From: Saprospiraceae bacterium
GTDB lineage: Bacteria; Bacteroidota; Bacteroidia; Chitinophagales; Saprospiraceae
Reading direction: 5' to 3'
Length of the DNA: 37,930 nucleotides
NCBI GenBank assembly: GCA_023299965.1
Contig: JALZVN010000329.1
Span: forward strand, 1 to 37,930
This document shows positions 1 to 7,815 of the stretch, piece after piece (within the stretch, counting starts at the first letter, position 1; every line of letters begins with the position of its first letter). The notes beneath the pieces were generated by a model. The model made no database searches. It saw only the letters and a list, made by a program, of their open reading frames with translations, and was not told the DNA's origin. Both the position numbers and the translations under genes were made by a program.

Positions 1-833
1 CTAATCTCTTCTACCTTTTGGCTGAATAGTTTCACCATAGCTTGGTAGTCCCATCCTTTGACTTTATATATCTTCATTCCCCCAGAGTTGTACTCATAAG
101 AGAAACCATCCAAGGCTTCTGAAATACTAGCTTTAGTGGTTTGATATTCTTTAGGTACAGAGATACCGTATCCGTCATCCCAAACAAATACTGCTAGAGG
201 CACTTTACTTACGGAAGCCGCATTGATTGCTTCCCAGAATACACCTTCTGAAGTACTCGCATCTCCAATCGTACAAAAGCTTACTTCATTACCATTGACA
301 GAAAAGTTCTGACCTGCATCTATGCTTGCATTTTCTCTATATTTTTTAGAGGCAAATGCAATCCCTAAACTTCTTGCCATCTGCCCTCCAGTGGAGGAGA
401 TACATGAAGTTACATTTTTGAGTTCTGTATGTTTAGTCCAATTACCTGCCTCATCAATGAGCGGAGTAGCGTAGTGATTATTCATCTGACGTCCTCCAGA
501 AAATGGATCATTGCTAGAATCTGCATATAGCTGTGCAAAAAACTCTTCAATCGAACAGAGTCCTAAGGCAAACATGAAAGTCTGATCTCTATAGTACCCT
601 GATCTAAAGTCTCCGTTCTTAAAGGCTCTTGCCATCGCCACCTGTGGAACTTCTTTGCCATCTCCTAATATCCCAAATTTACCTCTACCCGACAGTACAT
701 CTTTTCGACCTAGCAAACTTGCTTCTCTACTGATACAACAAATCCAATAATCACTCAAAACTTCCTCGTGATATTCGTTTTCATTGCTTACAGTTTTCAG
801 TAAATTCTTGTCAACAACAGGATTATCTATCAT
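1..833 (-). CDS. 2-oxoacid dehydrogenase E1 component, TPP-dependent (partial)
   Basis: First ~277 residues of a thiamine-diphosphate-dependent dehydrogenase; the C-terminus lies beyond the left edge. The start is the ATG complementary to 831-833. Seen in the translation: GKFGILGDGKEVPQVAMARA, then RSGYYRDQTFMFALG, the TPP-pocket segment GDASTSEGVFWEAINAAS, and VFVWDDGYGISVP, which correspond in order to conserved blocks of branched-chain 2-oxoacid dehydrogenase E1-alpha. In Bacteroidota this enzyme is often one long chain with alpha and beta halves fused, which I expect here but cannot see. It would decarboxylate a branched-chain 2-oxoacid and pass the acyl group to an E2 lipoyl subunit. The usual GDG of the TPP motif reads GDA. 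It is divergent from the DUF1573 gene, and an inverted repeat lies 57 bp upstream of its start. Confidence 0.85.
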   Translation of the reverse strand, partial: MIDNPVVDKNLLKTVSNENEYHEEVLSDYWICCISREASLLGRKDVLSGRGKFGILGDGKEVPQVAMARAFKNGDFRSGYYRDQTFMFALGLCSIEEFFAQLYADSSNDPFSGGRQMNNHYATPLIDEAGNWTKHTELKNVTSCISSTGGQMARSLGIAFASKKYRENASIDAGQNFSVNGNEVSFCTIGDASTSEGVFWEAINAASVSKVPLAVFVWDDGYGISVPKEYQTTKASISEALDGFSYEYNSGGMKIYKVKGWDYQAMVKLFSQKVEEI

Positions 834-889
834 ATTTTGGATTAATGGTTATAAATAAGGTTAATTATCGTGGTAATCACGCATCAAAT

Positions 890-909
890 ATACGAATAAC
901 CGTTCGTAT
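890..909. promoter_or_regulatory. 7-bp inverted repeat, possible operator
   Basis: ATACGAA (890-896) and TTCGTAT (903-909) form a perfect 7-bp inverted repeat with a 6-bp spacer in the 294-bp divergent region between the E1 gene and the DUF1573 gene. A weaker palindrome, CGTGGTAATCACG, lies at 869-881. Size, symmetry and position suit a dimeric repressor site controlling the E1 gene, but no regulator is encoded next to it. Confidence 0.4.
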
Positions 910-1054
910 GACTACGATATTGGCTTTACATAATTAATGCATCCTTAGTAAAACTGTATTTTTGAGTCTTTTGTTTTGGGCTTTTCTTAACAGAATTAAC
1001 GCTAGTTTAACAAGGAAATGTGCCGTAGATATTTCATATTAGTATGATTATTGC

Positions 1055-1062
1055 TAATTTTG
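1055..1062 (+). promoter_or_regulatory. Bacteroidota-type -7 element upstream of the DUF1573 gene
   Basis: TAATTTTG matches the Bacteroidota sigma-ABfr -7 consensus TAnnTTTG exactly and lies 65 bp before the ATG at 1128. No clear TTG -33 element is present at the expected distance, so this is a half-supported promoter. Confidence 0.4.
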
Positions 1063-1127
1063 GGGTAGGAAAAGTGAACAACACCCCTTTTCCATTGTTT
1101 TTGTACAACAAGTTAAATCATTAAAAA

Positions 1128-1604
1128 ATGAAGAATATATTAACATTACTCACTTTATGCCTTTGTATTGGCTTTTTATCTGCTCAGGATGGTTCTTATG
1201 CACCAACTGATAATGCTGAAAAAGTAGCTTCTGAAGGACCAATTATGGAATTTTCAGATGTCGTAGTTGATTATGGTACGATAAAGCAAAATGCTGAACC
1301 GTTCAGAGTATTTAAGTTTACGAATAACGGTAACGAGCCATTAGTAATTAAGCACGCAAAAGGTAGCTGTGGTTGTACAGTACCAACTTATCCAAAAGAG
1401 CCTATCTTACCTGGTGAGACAAATGAAGTAAAAGTTAGATATGATACTAAGCGTATCGGCAAATTCACTAAGACGGTTACACTTACTACCAATGAAGAGG
1501 TTAGCAAAAGAGTTCTAACAATCAAAGGAGAAGTATTGAAGCCAGAAGCAGAGCCTGCAGCTGTGCCATTGAGTGAGCCTTCAATATTGAATGGAGGAAA
1601 CTAA
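1128..1604 (+). CDS. Secreted DUF1573 domain protein
   Basis: A 158-residue protein with a clear signal peptide (MKNILTLLTLCLCIGFLSAQ) followed by one DUF1573 domain at residues ~40-140. The domain hallmarks are VVVDYGTIKQ, FKFTNNGNEPLVI, the conserved cysteine motif GSCGCTVPTYPKEPI, and LPGETNEVKVRYDT. DUF1573 is an Ig-like beta-sandwich fold that is very common as stand-alone exported proteins in Bacteroidota; its biochemical role is not established. The C-terminal ~20 residues are a Glu/Pro/Ala-rich tail. It appears monocistronic: a TAnnTTTG element upstream and a strong intrinsic terminator 17 bp after the stop codon. Confidence 0.9.
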   Translation: MKNILTLLTLCLCIGFLSAQDGSYAPTDNAEKVASEGPIMEFSDVVVDYGTIKQNAEPFRVFKFTNNGNEPLVIKHAKGSCGCTVPTYPKEPILPGETNEVKVRYDTKRIGKFTKTVTLTTNEEVSKRVLTIKGEVLKPEAEPAAVPLSEPSILNGGN

Positions 1605-1620
1605 TTCTGTTTTCTTTATC

Positions 1621-1658
1621 AAAAAAGCCTTTTTCGTAATAACGAAAAAGGCTTTTTT
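1621..1658 (+). terminator. Intrinsic terminator of the DUF1573 gene
   Basis: A perfect 17-bp stem (1621-1637 with 1642-1658), loop AATA, containing GCCTTTTTCGT/ACGAAAAAGGC and ending in a run of T. The A-run on the 5' side makes it potentially bidirectional, but no minus-strand gene lies within reach. Confidence 0.9.
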
Positions 1659-1660
1659 TA

Positions 1661-2200
1661 TGCCCTAACTCTATATTTCAGAAGCGGGTCTTACGATCTA
1701 TATAACAATATTTAGCCTGAAAAGAGGAAACCCTCACCCATAAAAGGCAAGGGCTCCTAACCCAAACAAATAAACACAAAAACTTTTTTAACTGAATTAC
1801 CTTATAAAACTATATAAATAGGTTGCTTGTACCAACAGTGCAATCAAAATAATGTGACATTGAAATAGGGAGCATATGCTATAATATATTGCCTGAGTGT
1901 CTTCTGCACTTCAAGCTAAAACAGTATGGAATTTGAATCTGATGGATCACTATCACTCTACAGTTTAAAGCTTTTTACACAATTTAATTGCTAAACTAAA
2001 ACAACTTTGATCCTGTACAGTTAGTAGTGGATAAGTGGTGTTGCTATACAAAATGGTGACTTCGTTTTTCTAAGCTCCCGTAGCACAGAAAACCATGAAA
2101 GTTTAATTCTGGTAAAAAAATTAACTAAAATCAAATGCTCCCTTCAGCAGCTAAGCCTCTTTAATATTTTTTATATTCGACCCTACAAAAGGAAAAATTT
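1661..2200. other. Intergenic region without a recognisable gene
   Basis: About 540 bp between the DUF1573 terminator and yaaA. I see no convincing coding frame, RNA gene or repeat. A TATATTCG sequence at about 2170-2177 is one base from the Bacteroidota -7 consensus and lies roughly 25 bp before the yaaA start, so it is the likely yaaA promoter. Confidence 0.5.
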
Positions 2201-2962
2201 ATGATACTCGTATTATCCCCTGCTAAAACCTTAAATGAAGAACCAAGTCAAATTAAGGATTATTCCGAACTGGTCTTTGCACCGGAAAGCCAAAAATTAG
2301 TTAAAAAGCTAAAAGATCTCAAACAGATAGAGCTAGAAAAACTAATGCACATTAGTAGCAAACTAGCTGAGCTAAATCTTGGTCGATACAAGAACTTCAA
2401 AAAAGAATTTAATACGGATACTGCTCTGCAAGCTATTCATATGTTTAAGGGAGACGTCTACGTTGGTCTTGATGCCCCTTCATTTGACAAAAATGACCTT
2501 AAATTTGCTCAGAAAACGGTTCGTATCCTGAGCGGACTATATGGCATAATCAAGCCATTGGATCTGATACAGCCATATAGATTAGAGATGGGTACTCCTT
2601 TCTCCAATGGGCATGGAAAGAATTTGTATGAGTTTTGGGGAACTAAGATCACTGATCAGCTTAATAAAGAACTTACTGCAAGCAAGTCTAGCCATCTTTT
2701 GAATTTAGCTTCAGTGGAATACTTCAAATCTATCCAAAGAGATCAACTAGTCAAGCCAGTTTTGGATATCGATTTTAGAGAAGAAAGAGACGGCAAACTG
2801 AAGGTTATATCCTTTACAGCTAAAAAAGCTAGAGGAGATATGGCTAGACAAATTGTTAGACAAAGAATCAAGAAGGCAAATGATCTGAAGCAGCTCAATA
2901 TCCTAGGATATACCTACAACGAAGGGGGATCTACAGATTCAAAATACTTATTTATAAAATAG
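2201..2962 (+). CDS. yaaA: Peroxide stress protein YaaA (DUF328/UPF0246)
   Basis: A 253-residue protein that aligns end to end with YaaA (about 258 residues in E. coli). Family signatures seen: N-terminal MILVLSPAKTL, MFKGDVYVGLDA, VRILSGLYGIIKPLDLIQPYRLEM, NLYEFWGTKI, NLASVEYFK, and the C-terminal GYTYN. In E. coli, YaaA lowers intracellular free iron during hydrogen peroxide stress and limits Fenton damage to DNA; the fold binds DNA. It is cytoplasmic, with no signal peptide. No OxyR-type gene lies nearby. The start follows directly from the conserved N-terminus. Confidence 0.95.
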   Translation: MILVLSPAKTLNEEPSQIKDYSELVFAPESQKLVKKLKDLKQIELEKLMHISSKLAELNLGRYKNFKKEFNTDTALQAIHMFKGDVYVGLDAPSFDKNDLKFAQKTVRILSGLYGIIKPLDLIQPYRLEMGTPFSNGHGKNLYEFWGTKITDQLNKELTASKSSHLLNLASVEYFKSIQRDQLVKPVLDIDFREERDGKLKVISFTAKKARGDMARQIVRQRIKKANDLKQLNILGYTYNEGGSTDSKYLFIK

Positions 2963-2990
2963 GAAACTCCTATTCAACGCTTATCTTACA

Positions 2991-3224
2991 ATGGCGGTTT
3001 GGAAACTAACTTTTTCCAAGCGCCGTTGTAGATATGATGCTATTAATACCCAACTCTTCAATAGTCTACTTCCATTGTGGACAGGCTTATTCCTCTCTAG
3101 TCAGTTCAAAAAAGGGAGCATCCCACTCATTGTGAAAAACAGTATCAATCCCCCCTATACTTTATCAAAAGAAGTGCTTATCTTGGAAGAGCAATTGCGC
3201 TATAGAGATGAAAACCTAATGTAA
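2991..3224 (+). CDS. Small hypothetical ORF, doubtful
   Basis: An open frame of 77 codons filling the gap between yaaA and the 2TM protein, ending 6 bp before the next ATG. The last 20 residues, ending in ILEEQLRYRDENLM, have a charged coding-like composition. The first 55 residues (SKRRCRYDAINTQLFNSLLP) do not resemble any family I know. It could be a lineage-specific small protein, the decayed end of a former gene, or chance. The tight spacing to the next gene is the only contextual support. Confidence 0.25.
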   Translation: MAVWKLTFSKRRCRYDAINTQLFNSLLPLWTGLFLSSQFKKGSIPLIVKNSINPPYTLSKEVLILEEQLRYRDENLM

Positions 3225-3230
3225 ATCAAA

Positions 3231-3614
3231 ATGGAAGAATACTACAAAGAAGCTAAGAAATTAGTCCAGAAGAAGAAAGGTTTTTATGGAAACTTTACCA
3301 GCTGGTTGATCATGTCTATATTTTTCTTTGTGTTGAATATGACTATGAATACTCATTTCCATTGGTGGATCTTTCCAGTATTAGGCTGGGGCATCGGAGT
3401 AGCTTATCAATATGTAGAAACTTTCGGAATCTTCAATTCAAAAAACTGGGAAAAGAGAGAAATCGAAAAAGAAATGTCTCGCCTTTATTATAGGGACAGA
3501 TATAAAGCCAATAGAGATGGTTTAACCTTGAATGATATCCCTGATAGAGAAGAATTAGATATTCCAGATTTTGAAAAACTCAAAAGAGAGTGGGACGATC
3601 AGGAGTATGTGTAA
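3231..3614 (+). CDS. 2TM domain-containing protein
   Basis: A 127-residue membrane protein. Residues 1-20 are a basic amphipathic stretch (MEEYYKEAKKLVQKKKGFYG). Two hydrophobic segments at ~24-40 and ~45-63 with little between them form the 2TM domain (PF13239 type), followed by a long charged cytoplasmic tail from GIFNSKNWEKREIEKEM to the end. The pattern of a basic N-terminus, the FYxNFTSWL-like entry to helix 1, WWIFPVLGWGIG in helix 2 and a KNWEKREIEKE tail is typical of the family. Such domains occur alone or fused to LytTR or histidine kinase modules in Bacteroidota; here it stands alone. Function unknown. The stop is only 3 bp from the convergent stop of the HTH gene. Confidence 0.85.
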   Translation: MEEYYKEAKKLVQKKKGFYGNFTSWLIMSIFFFVLNMTMNTHFHWWIFPVLGWGIGVAYQYVETFGIFNSKNWEKREIEKEMSRLYYRDRYKANRDGLTLNDIPDREELDIPDFEKLKREWDDQEYV

Positions 3615-3617
3615 GCG

Positions 3618-4616
3618 CTACTCGTAATATACCGCAACCAACTTACCTACCCTTTCTTTAAAGGTATCATACTCCTTCGCTAGCTTGTGAAAGAACAGCT
3701 CTCTGTACTGAAATCCCTCAGAGCTAATGAGCACAGATCTTCGCTTAATATTATCAACCCATACATTTGCCTGCTTGACAAAACTAGGACTGTAGGTAAT
3801 CATATAATGAGGCATATCTATACCTATAAATGCACTCTGAATATCATCAGAGTCATAGAGCAAAATATTCACAAAGTTGCCAAATTCATTCAAGTAAATG
3901 CGCGGTGCATGACTGCCAGGACTTACATCAGCCGCTTTAGGAGAGGTTACTTTTTGCAAGGTGGATAGCAATCTTTCTATATCCTTAAGCAGCAAACCAA
4001 TAAAATCTGCATTTGGAAAAGCACGCATAGTGATACAAAAAACAATCTGCTGATAGAGATTATTCAACATACTAGGATTCCAAATTTCGGTGACTTTTTG
4101 GCTCTTGTAATTGTACTGAATTTCTTTCCTCAAAGATTCCATTCGTTGATCGATGGAAACCGTTTTGTCTATGATCAACTTTGCTTCATTATAATGAAGG
4201 TGATTCCAGATAGAAATTAAGAAATGCAAGATATACTTATGCGAGAAGTAATAATTGATCGGCAGCTCATTCGCTAGATAAGTAATCTTACTACTCTTAT
4301 GCCCAGTGGTCGGCTTTAGATACACCGCAAAGCGATCTACAAAGTCGATGCTGGACGCATTATCTCTCTTCCAAAATGGATGAAAGAAAGGCATATAGCT
4401 TTCATTTTGAAAAATATTATCCAGAGATATTTTAAATATCCCAGCAAGTTGTACCATTTCACTCGCTGTAAGCGCAGTTGTTCCATTCATTCTTTTATAA
4501 ACAGCCCCTTTCCCTAGGTGCAACACCTCCATAGTAGTATGCAATACTTCTTCTGGCGAATGCCTTTCACTTACAAAGTCAAAAAAACGTTTTTGTATAT
4601 CTACTTGATTATTCAT
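3618..4616 (-). CDS. HTH domain regulator-like protein, orphan
   Basis: A 332-residue protein without signal peptide or membrane segments. Residues ~21-68 (VLHTTMEVLHLGKGAVYKRM then TALTASEMVQLAGIFKISLD) read as a helix-turn-helix of the lambda-repressor-like type: two short helices around GKGAVYKRMNG, then a helix and the KISLDNIF closing element. The remaining ~260 residues resemble nothing I can name and probably form a sensing or dimerisation domain. I infer a DNA-binding transcription regulator. Nothing nearby indicates its targets; the ~1 kb upstream holds no gene. Codon use is like that of its neighbours. Confidence 0.7.
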   Translation of the reverse strand: MNNQVDIQKRFFDFVSERHSPEEVLHTTMEVLHLGKGAVYKRMNGTTALTASEMVQLAGIFKISLDNIFQNESYMPFFHPFWKRDNASSIDFVDRFAVYLKPTTGHKSSKITYLANELPINYYFSHKYILHFLISIWNHLHYNEAKLIIDKTVSIDQRMESLRKEIQYNYKSQKVTEIWNPSMLNNLYQQIVFCITMRAFPNADFIGLLLKDIERLLSTLQKVTSPKAADVSPGSHAPRIYLNEFGNFVNILLYDSDDIQSAFIGIDMPHYMITYSPSFVKQANVWVDNIKRRSVLISSEGFQYRELFFHKLAKEYDTFKERVGKLVAVYYE

Positions 4617-5301
4617 AAAGGTCTCTCTATTCTATTGGATACTCTGTTTCTTTATCAGCTTCAAAATAGAAAATTTTACGCAGCTTATGCACTCAACAAG
4701 GATATCAGGGGTGTATTGGGCGCATTATTGTATAGTTATTTTTGTTATATGTTTTTTGTTATTTTATATTCACTTGACAAAAAAGTAAGTTTTGAAAAGT
4801 TTGAAAAAAAATCAATAAATAATTTTCTTCATATACACATTATATAATTTCGTTATATGTTCTTTTTCTGATAGTTATAATCTATTCGAAATAAAATTAC
4901 TTTTTTTTCAAAAAAAACGTAACCCTTGAAACCCTCTTGAGGAAACCTATCCATGATGTCCCGTTTAATTATAATAGGAAGACGGAACATACTTAGTCAT
5001 GAGAAAACTACTTACCCATCTTTCTCCATTTTACCCTAAATGGAATGAAATAAAAAAAATGATTGCTGATCACAAAGATATATTGGCAAGATGACCGAAA
5101 GTGGAAGCACTTTCTGAATGGACTGTTAGCTCTAAATCCGATTACAAAAAAAAGCTGCACTGGGCTTGAGACACCCGCGTAGTTTTATTCAATTTTGAAT
5201 TTATTTTAGGTTAACAAATAATGTAAAGTTTATGGCTTTAATTCAATCTGAGAACAAAGACCATCCACAGAGCTATACAGTCCATTCTTCATTTTTGCTA
5301 A
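4617..5301. other. Gene-poor intergenic region with one broken small frame
   Basis: AT-rich DNA upstream of the HTH gene, without a supported gene. A 31-codon frame begins at ATG 4999, hits TGA at 5092-5094 and continues in the same frame for 24 more codons to TGA 5167-5169. The two parts read MRKLLTHLSPFYPKWNEIKK and PKVEALSEWTVSSKSDYKKK among others. This could be the relic of a small gene, but I do not recognise it. A palindrome ATTCAATTTTGAAT lies at 5187-5200. Confidence 0.4.
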
Positions 5302-5397
5302 AGTGTAGGGAGCTACACTAAAGAACTTCTGCTAAACTCGATTGTAAATCCGGATTCTGCATGGGGCGCTCGCCCTGGTAGATCCGGAATTTTTTTG
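5302..5397 (+). ncRNA. Candidate structured RNA end or orphan intrinsic terminator
   Basis: AGTGTAG (5302-5308), loop GGAG, CTACACT (5313-5319) is a perfect hairpin. It is followed by a bipartite hairpin: TCCGGAT (5349-5355) pairs with ATCCGGA (5382-5388), enclosing GGGC/GCCC (5364-5367 with 5372-5375). A T-run (5390-5396) comes right after. A terminator-like structure with no gene ending upstream on this strand suggests either a small RNA transcribed rightward or the end of a lost gene. No known RNA family is recognised. Confidence 0.35.
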
Positions 5398-5438
5398 CCC
5401 CTACTCTATCTTTCCAAGTTTATATTTTATGGGAGTAT

Positions 5439-5592
5439 CCATCCTTTCTATTTCAAAAAAAATAGAAAGGATGGTCGCGCTATCCGTTTGTATTCGGCAC
5501 TTCTGATGCCCAGTATACATAGTCCTAGCTAGTCTTCGCCTATCGGCTCAGCCGTCGCTAGTCCTTGTATACTAGTGCATCATAAGCCCCTC
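5439..5592 (-). repeat. Hairpin-rich Bacteroidota intergenic repeat, copy A
   Basis: A 15-bp perfect inverted repeat (5439-5453 with 5460-5474, arm CCATCCTTTCTATTT, 6-nt loop) is followed by the core GAATACAAACGGATAGCGCG, which reads on the minus strand at 5476-5495. A second imperfect hairpin, AGTATACA (5512-5519) with TGTATACT (5566-5573), follows. The same layout, a variable hairpin beside a conserved core, recurs at 14938-15066, 18520-18640 and 31900-32070. Such GATACAAACGGA/AGCCCGA-type sequences are familiar to me from intergenic regions of many Bacteroidota, but I know of no assigned function. Confidence 0.55.
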
Positions 5593-5687
5593 ATATCACT
5601 GCTATCGCTTACTCAAAATGAATGTTGCGGACTGTCTTCAGTATGCGCTATTTTTTATACTTTTATGAGATTTTAACCAAGATTACG

Positions 5688-7811
5688 ATGTTTAGCGAAA
5701 GAATAGCGAATGCGCTCCATTTAGACAAAAAAAGAGTAAAAGCAGTTATAGAATTATTAGAGGAAGGGTCTACTATTCCATTCATTGCTAGATACCGAAA
5801 GGAAATGAGTGGATCTATGGATGAGGTCAAGATTGCCGATATTGCAGAGCACTTGAAGAAGCTCAATGAACTAGTAGCAAGAAAAGAGTATATCCTCAAA
5901 GCCATCAAAGAACAGGGCAAACTACATCCAAAATTAGAAAAACAAATCGTGCAATGTTGGGATCCCACCCTGCTAGAAGATCTTTATTTGCCTTACAAAA
6001 AGAAAAGGCAGACCAGAGGTGAGATGGCTAAAAAGAAAGGACTAGAATCCTTGGCAAAGTTAATCTTCGCGCAAGATAACACCTCTTTACAAAAGGCAAG
6101 TAAGACATATATCAATAAAGAAGTCGCAAATACTGAAGAGGCGTTAGCAGGTGCTAGAGATATCATCGCGGAATGGGTCAATGAAGACGGACAAATCAGA
6201 GATAAGGTCAGAAAACTATTCTCTAAAGAAGCGGAAATTCAATCTAAAAAAGTAAAAAGCAAAGAAGAGGAAGCAAAGATCTATAAAGACTACTTTGACT
6301 TTAATCAAGCTCTTGACAAATGCCCTTCTCATCGCCTCCTAGCTATCCGCCGAGCAGAAAAATTAGGTCTACTGCGGGTAAGCATAGACATAGATGCAGA
6401 AAGAGCTCAGCATAGCATAGAAACAAAAATTATCAAAAATCAAAGCGAATCTGCCAAGCAGGTACAGCTAGCTATTGCAGATGCATATAAAAGACTGCTT
6501 AAGCCATCCATTGAGACAGAATTCAAAAACATAAGCAAAGATAAAGCAGATGAAGTAGCCATGGAAGTCTTTGCAAGAAACCTGAGGCAATTATTATTAG
6601 CTGCTCCTTTAGGTGGTAAAGTGGTTTTAGGATTAGACCCTGGCTTTAGGACAGGCTGCAAATTAGTAGTGTTGGATAATACAGGATCGCTCCTTTTCAA
6701 TTCCACGATTTATCCTCATCCACCACAAAACAAATCATCAGAAGCAAAACATAAACTCGCGCAACTTATAGAAAAATATAAAGTCGAAGCAATTGCTATC
6801 GGCAACGGAACGGCAGGCAGAGAGACAATGCAATTATGCAAGAATATAGATCTCCCCTATCCACTCGACATTTACTTTGTCAATGAATCAGGAGCTTCTA
6901 TCTACTCCGCATCTAAAATAGCGAGAGAAGAATTTCCCCACCAAGACATCACAGTAAGAGGAGCCGTATCTATTGCTCGACGATTGATGGACCCTCTAGC
7001 AGAGCTGGTAAAAATCGACCCTAAGTCAATCGGCGTAGGTCAATATCAACATGATGTCAATCAAAATCGATTAAAAGAAAACTTGGATCAGGTTGTGTCT
7101 TCCTGTGTGAATGCAGTCGGCATCAATCTAAATACCGCTAGTGAACATTTGTTGAGTTATGTATCAGGATTGAATACCACTCTTGCTAAAAACATAGTTG
7201 GCTATAGAAATGAAAATGGCGTTTTTAAATCTAGGTCGGAACTCAACAAGGTAAAAAGACTTGGCAAGAAAGCCTTTGAGCAAAGTGCAGGATTTTTGCG
7301 TATCAAACAAAACAAAAATCCCCTTGACAATACTGGAGTGCATCCTGAACGCTACAAGCTAGTCAAAGAGATGGCCAGTTCTGTAAATTGCAAGGTCCCA
7401 GACCTTATAGGCAATGCTCCCAAGATTGACGAAATAAAATTGAGTACTTTTATATCTGTGGACGCAGGCCTTCCTACCCTGAAAGATATACAAAAAGAAC
7501 TCAAAAGACCAGGACTGGATCCTAGAGGAGAAGCCAAGCAAATAGATTTTAATGATAAAATAAAAAGCATTGAAGATTTAGAAATAGGGATGATCCTACC
7601 TGGTGTCATTAACAACATCACCAAATTTGGTGCATTCGTTGACATCGGAATAAAGAAAGGAGGTATGATTCATATTTCTCAATTGGCTAACAAATTTGTT
7701 AAAGATCCGGCAGACGTTGTACACCTTGAACAACACGTTCAAGTCAAAGTCCTAGAAGTAGATTTAGATAGAGGAAGAATCCAACTATCAATGAAAGATA
7801 TAAATCAATAA
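5688..7811 (+). CDS. tex: Tex family RNA-binding transcription accessory protein
   Basis: A 707-residue cytoplasmic Tex/YhgF protein. Domain order as in the family: N-terminal helical part with ERIANALHLDKKRVKAVIEL and GSTIPFIARYRKE (~1-45), a YqgF/RNase-H-like domain starting VVLGLDPGFRTGCKLVV (~312), helix-hairpin-helix motifs in NTASEHLLSYVSGLNTTLAK (~480-560), and a C-terminal S1 RNA-binding domain (VINNITKFGAFVDIGIKKGG, ~640-705). The frame is open from 5622, but the family begins at MFSERIANALHL, so ATG 5688 is preferred over the upstream ATGs. Tex binds nucleic acid and affects transcription and RNA turnover in other bacteria. It is followed after 4 bp by the next gene, a likely operon with the metallopeptidase and pbpC. 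Confidence 0.95.
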   Translation: MFSERIANALHLDKKRVKAVIELLEEGSTIPFIARYRKEMSGSMDEVKIADIAEHLKKLNELVARKEYILKAIKEQGKLHPKLEKQIVQCWDPTLLEDLYLPYKKKRQTRGEMAKKKGLESLAKLIFAQDNTSLQKASKTYINKEVANTEEALAGARDIIAEWVNEDGQIRDKVRKLFSKEAEIQSKKVKSKEEEAKIYKDYFDFNQALDKCPSHRLLAIRRAEKLGLLRVSIDIDAERAQHSIETKIIKNQSESAKQVQLAIADAYKRLLKPSIETEFKNISKDKADEVAMEVFARNLRQLLLAAPLGGKVVLGLDPGFRTGCKLVVLDNTGSLLFNSTIYPHPPQNKSSEAKHKLAQLIEKYKVEAIAIGNGTAGRETMQLCKNIDLPYPLDIYFVNESGASIYSASKIAREEFPHQDITVRGAVSIARRLMDPLAELVKIDPKSIGVGQYQHDVNQNRLKENLDQVVSSCVNAVGINLNTASEHLLSYVSGLNTTLAKNIVGYRNENGVFKSRSELNKVKRLGKKAFEQSAGFLRIKQNKNPLDNTGVHPERYKLVKEMASSVNCKVPDLIGNAPKIDEIKLSTFISVDAGLPTLKDIQKELKRPGLDPRGEAKQIDFNDKIKSIEDLEIGMILPGVINNITKFGAFVDIGIKKGGMIHISQLANKFVKDPADVVHLEQHVQVKVLEVDLDRGRIQLSMKDINQ

Positions 7812-7815
7812 AAAG

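Noticed and set aside
4518..4847. 109-codon plus-strand frame over the start of the HTH gene
   Set aside because: It is antisense to the HTH gene for its first third and then AT-rich Phe/Tyr/Ile sequence with no domain pattern.
4999..5169. Small frame with an in-frame TGA (31 plus 24 codons)
   Set aside because: Too short and unlike any family I know; could be a relic, but chance is as likely, so it is only mentioned in the intergenic entry.
5622..5687. Longer N-terminus for Tex
   Set aside because: The extra residues (MLRTVFSMRYFLYFYEILTK) are unlike Tex, which begins at MFSERIANALHL.
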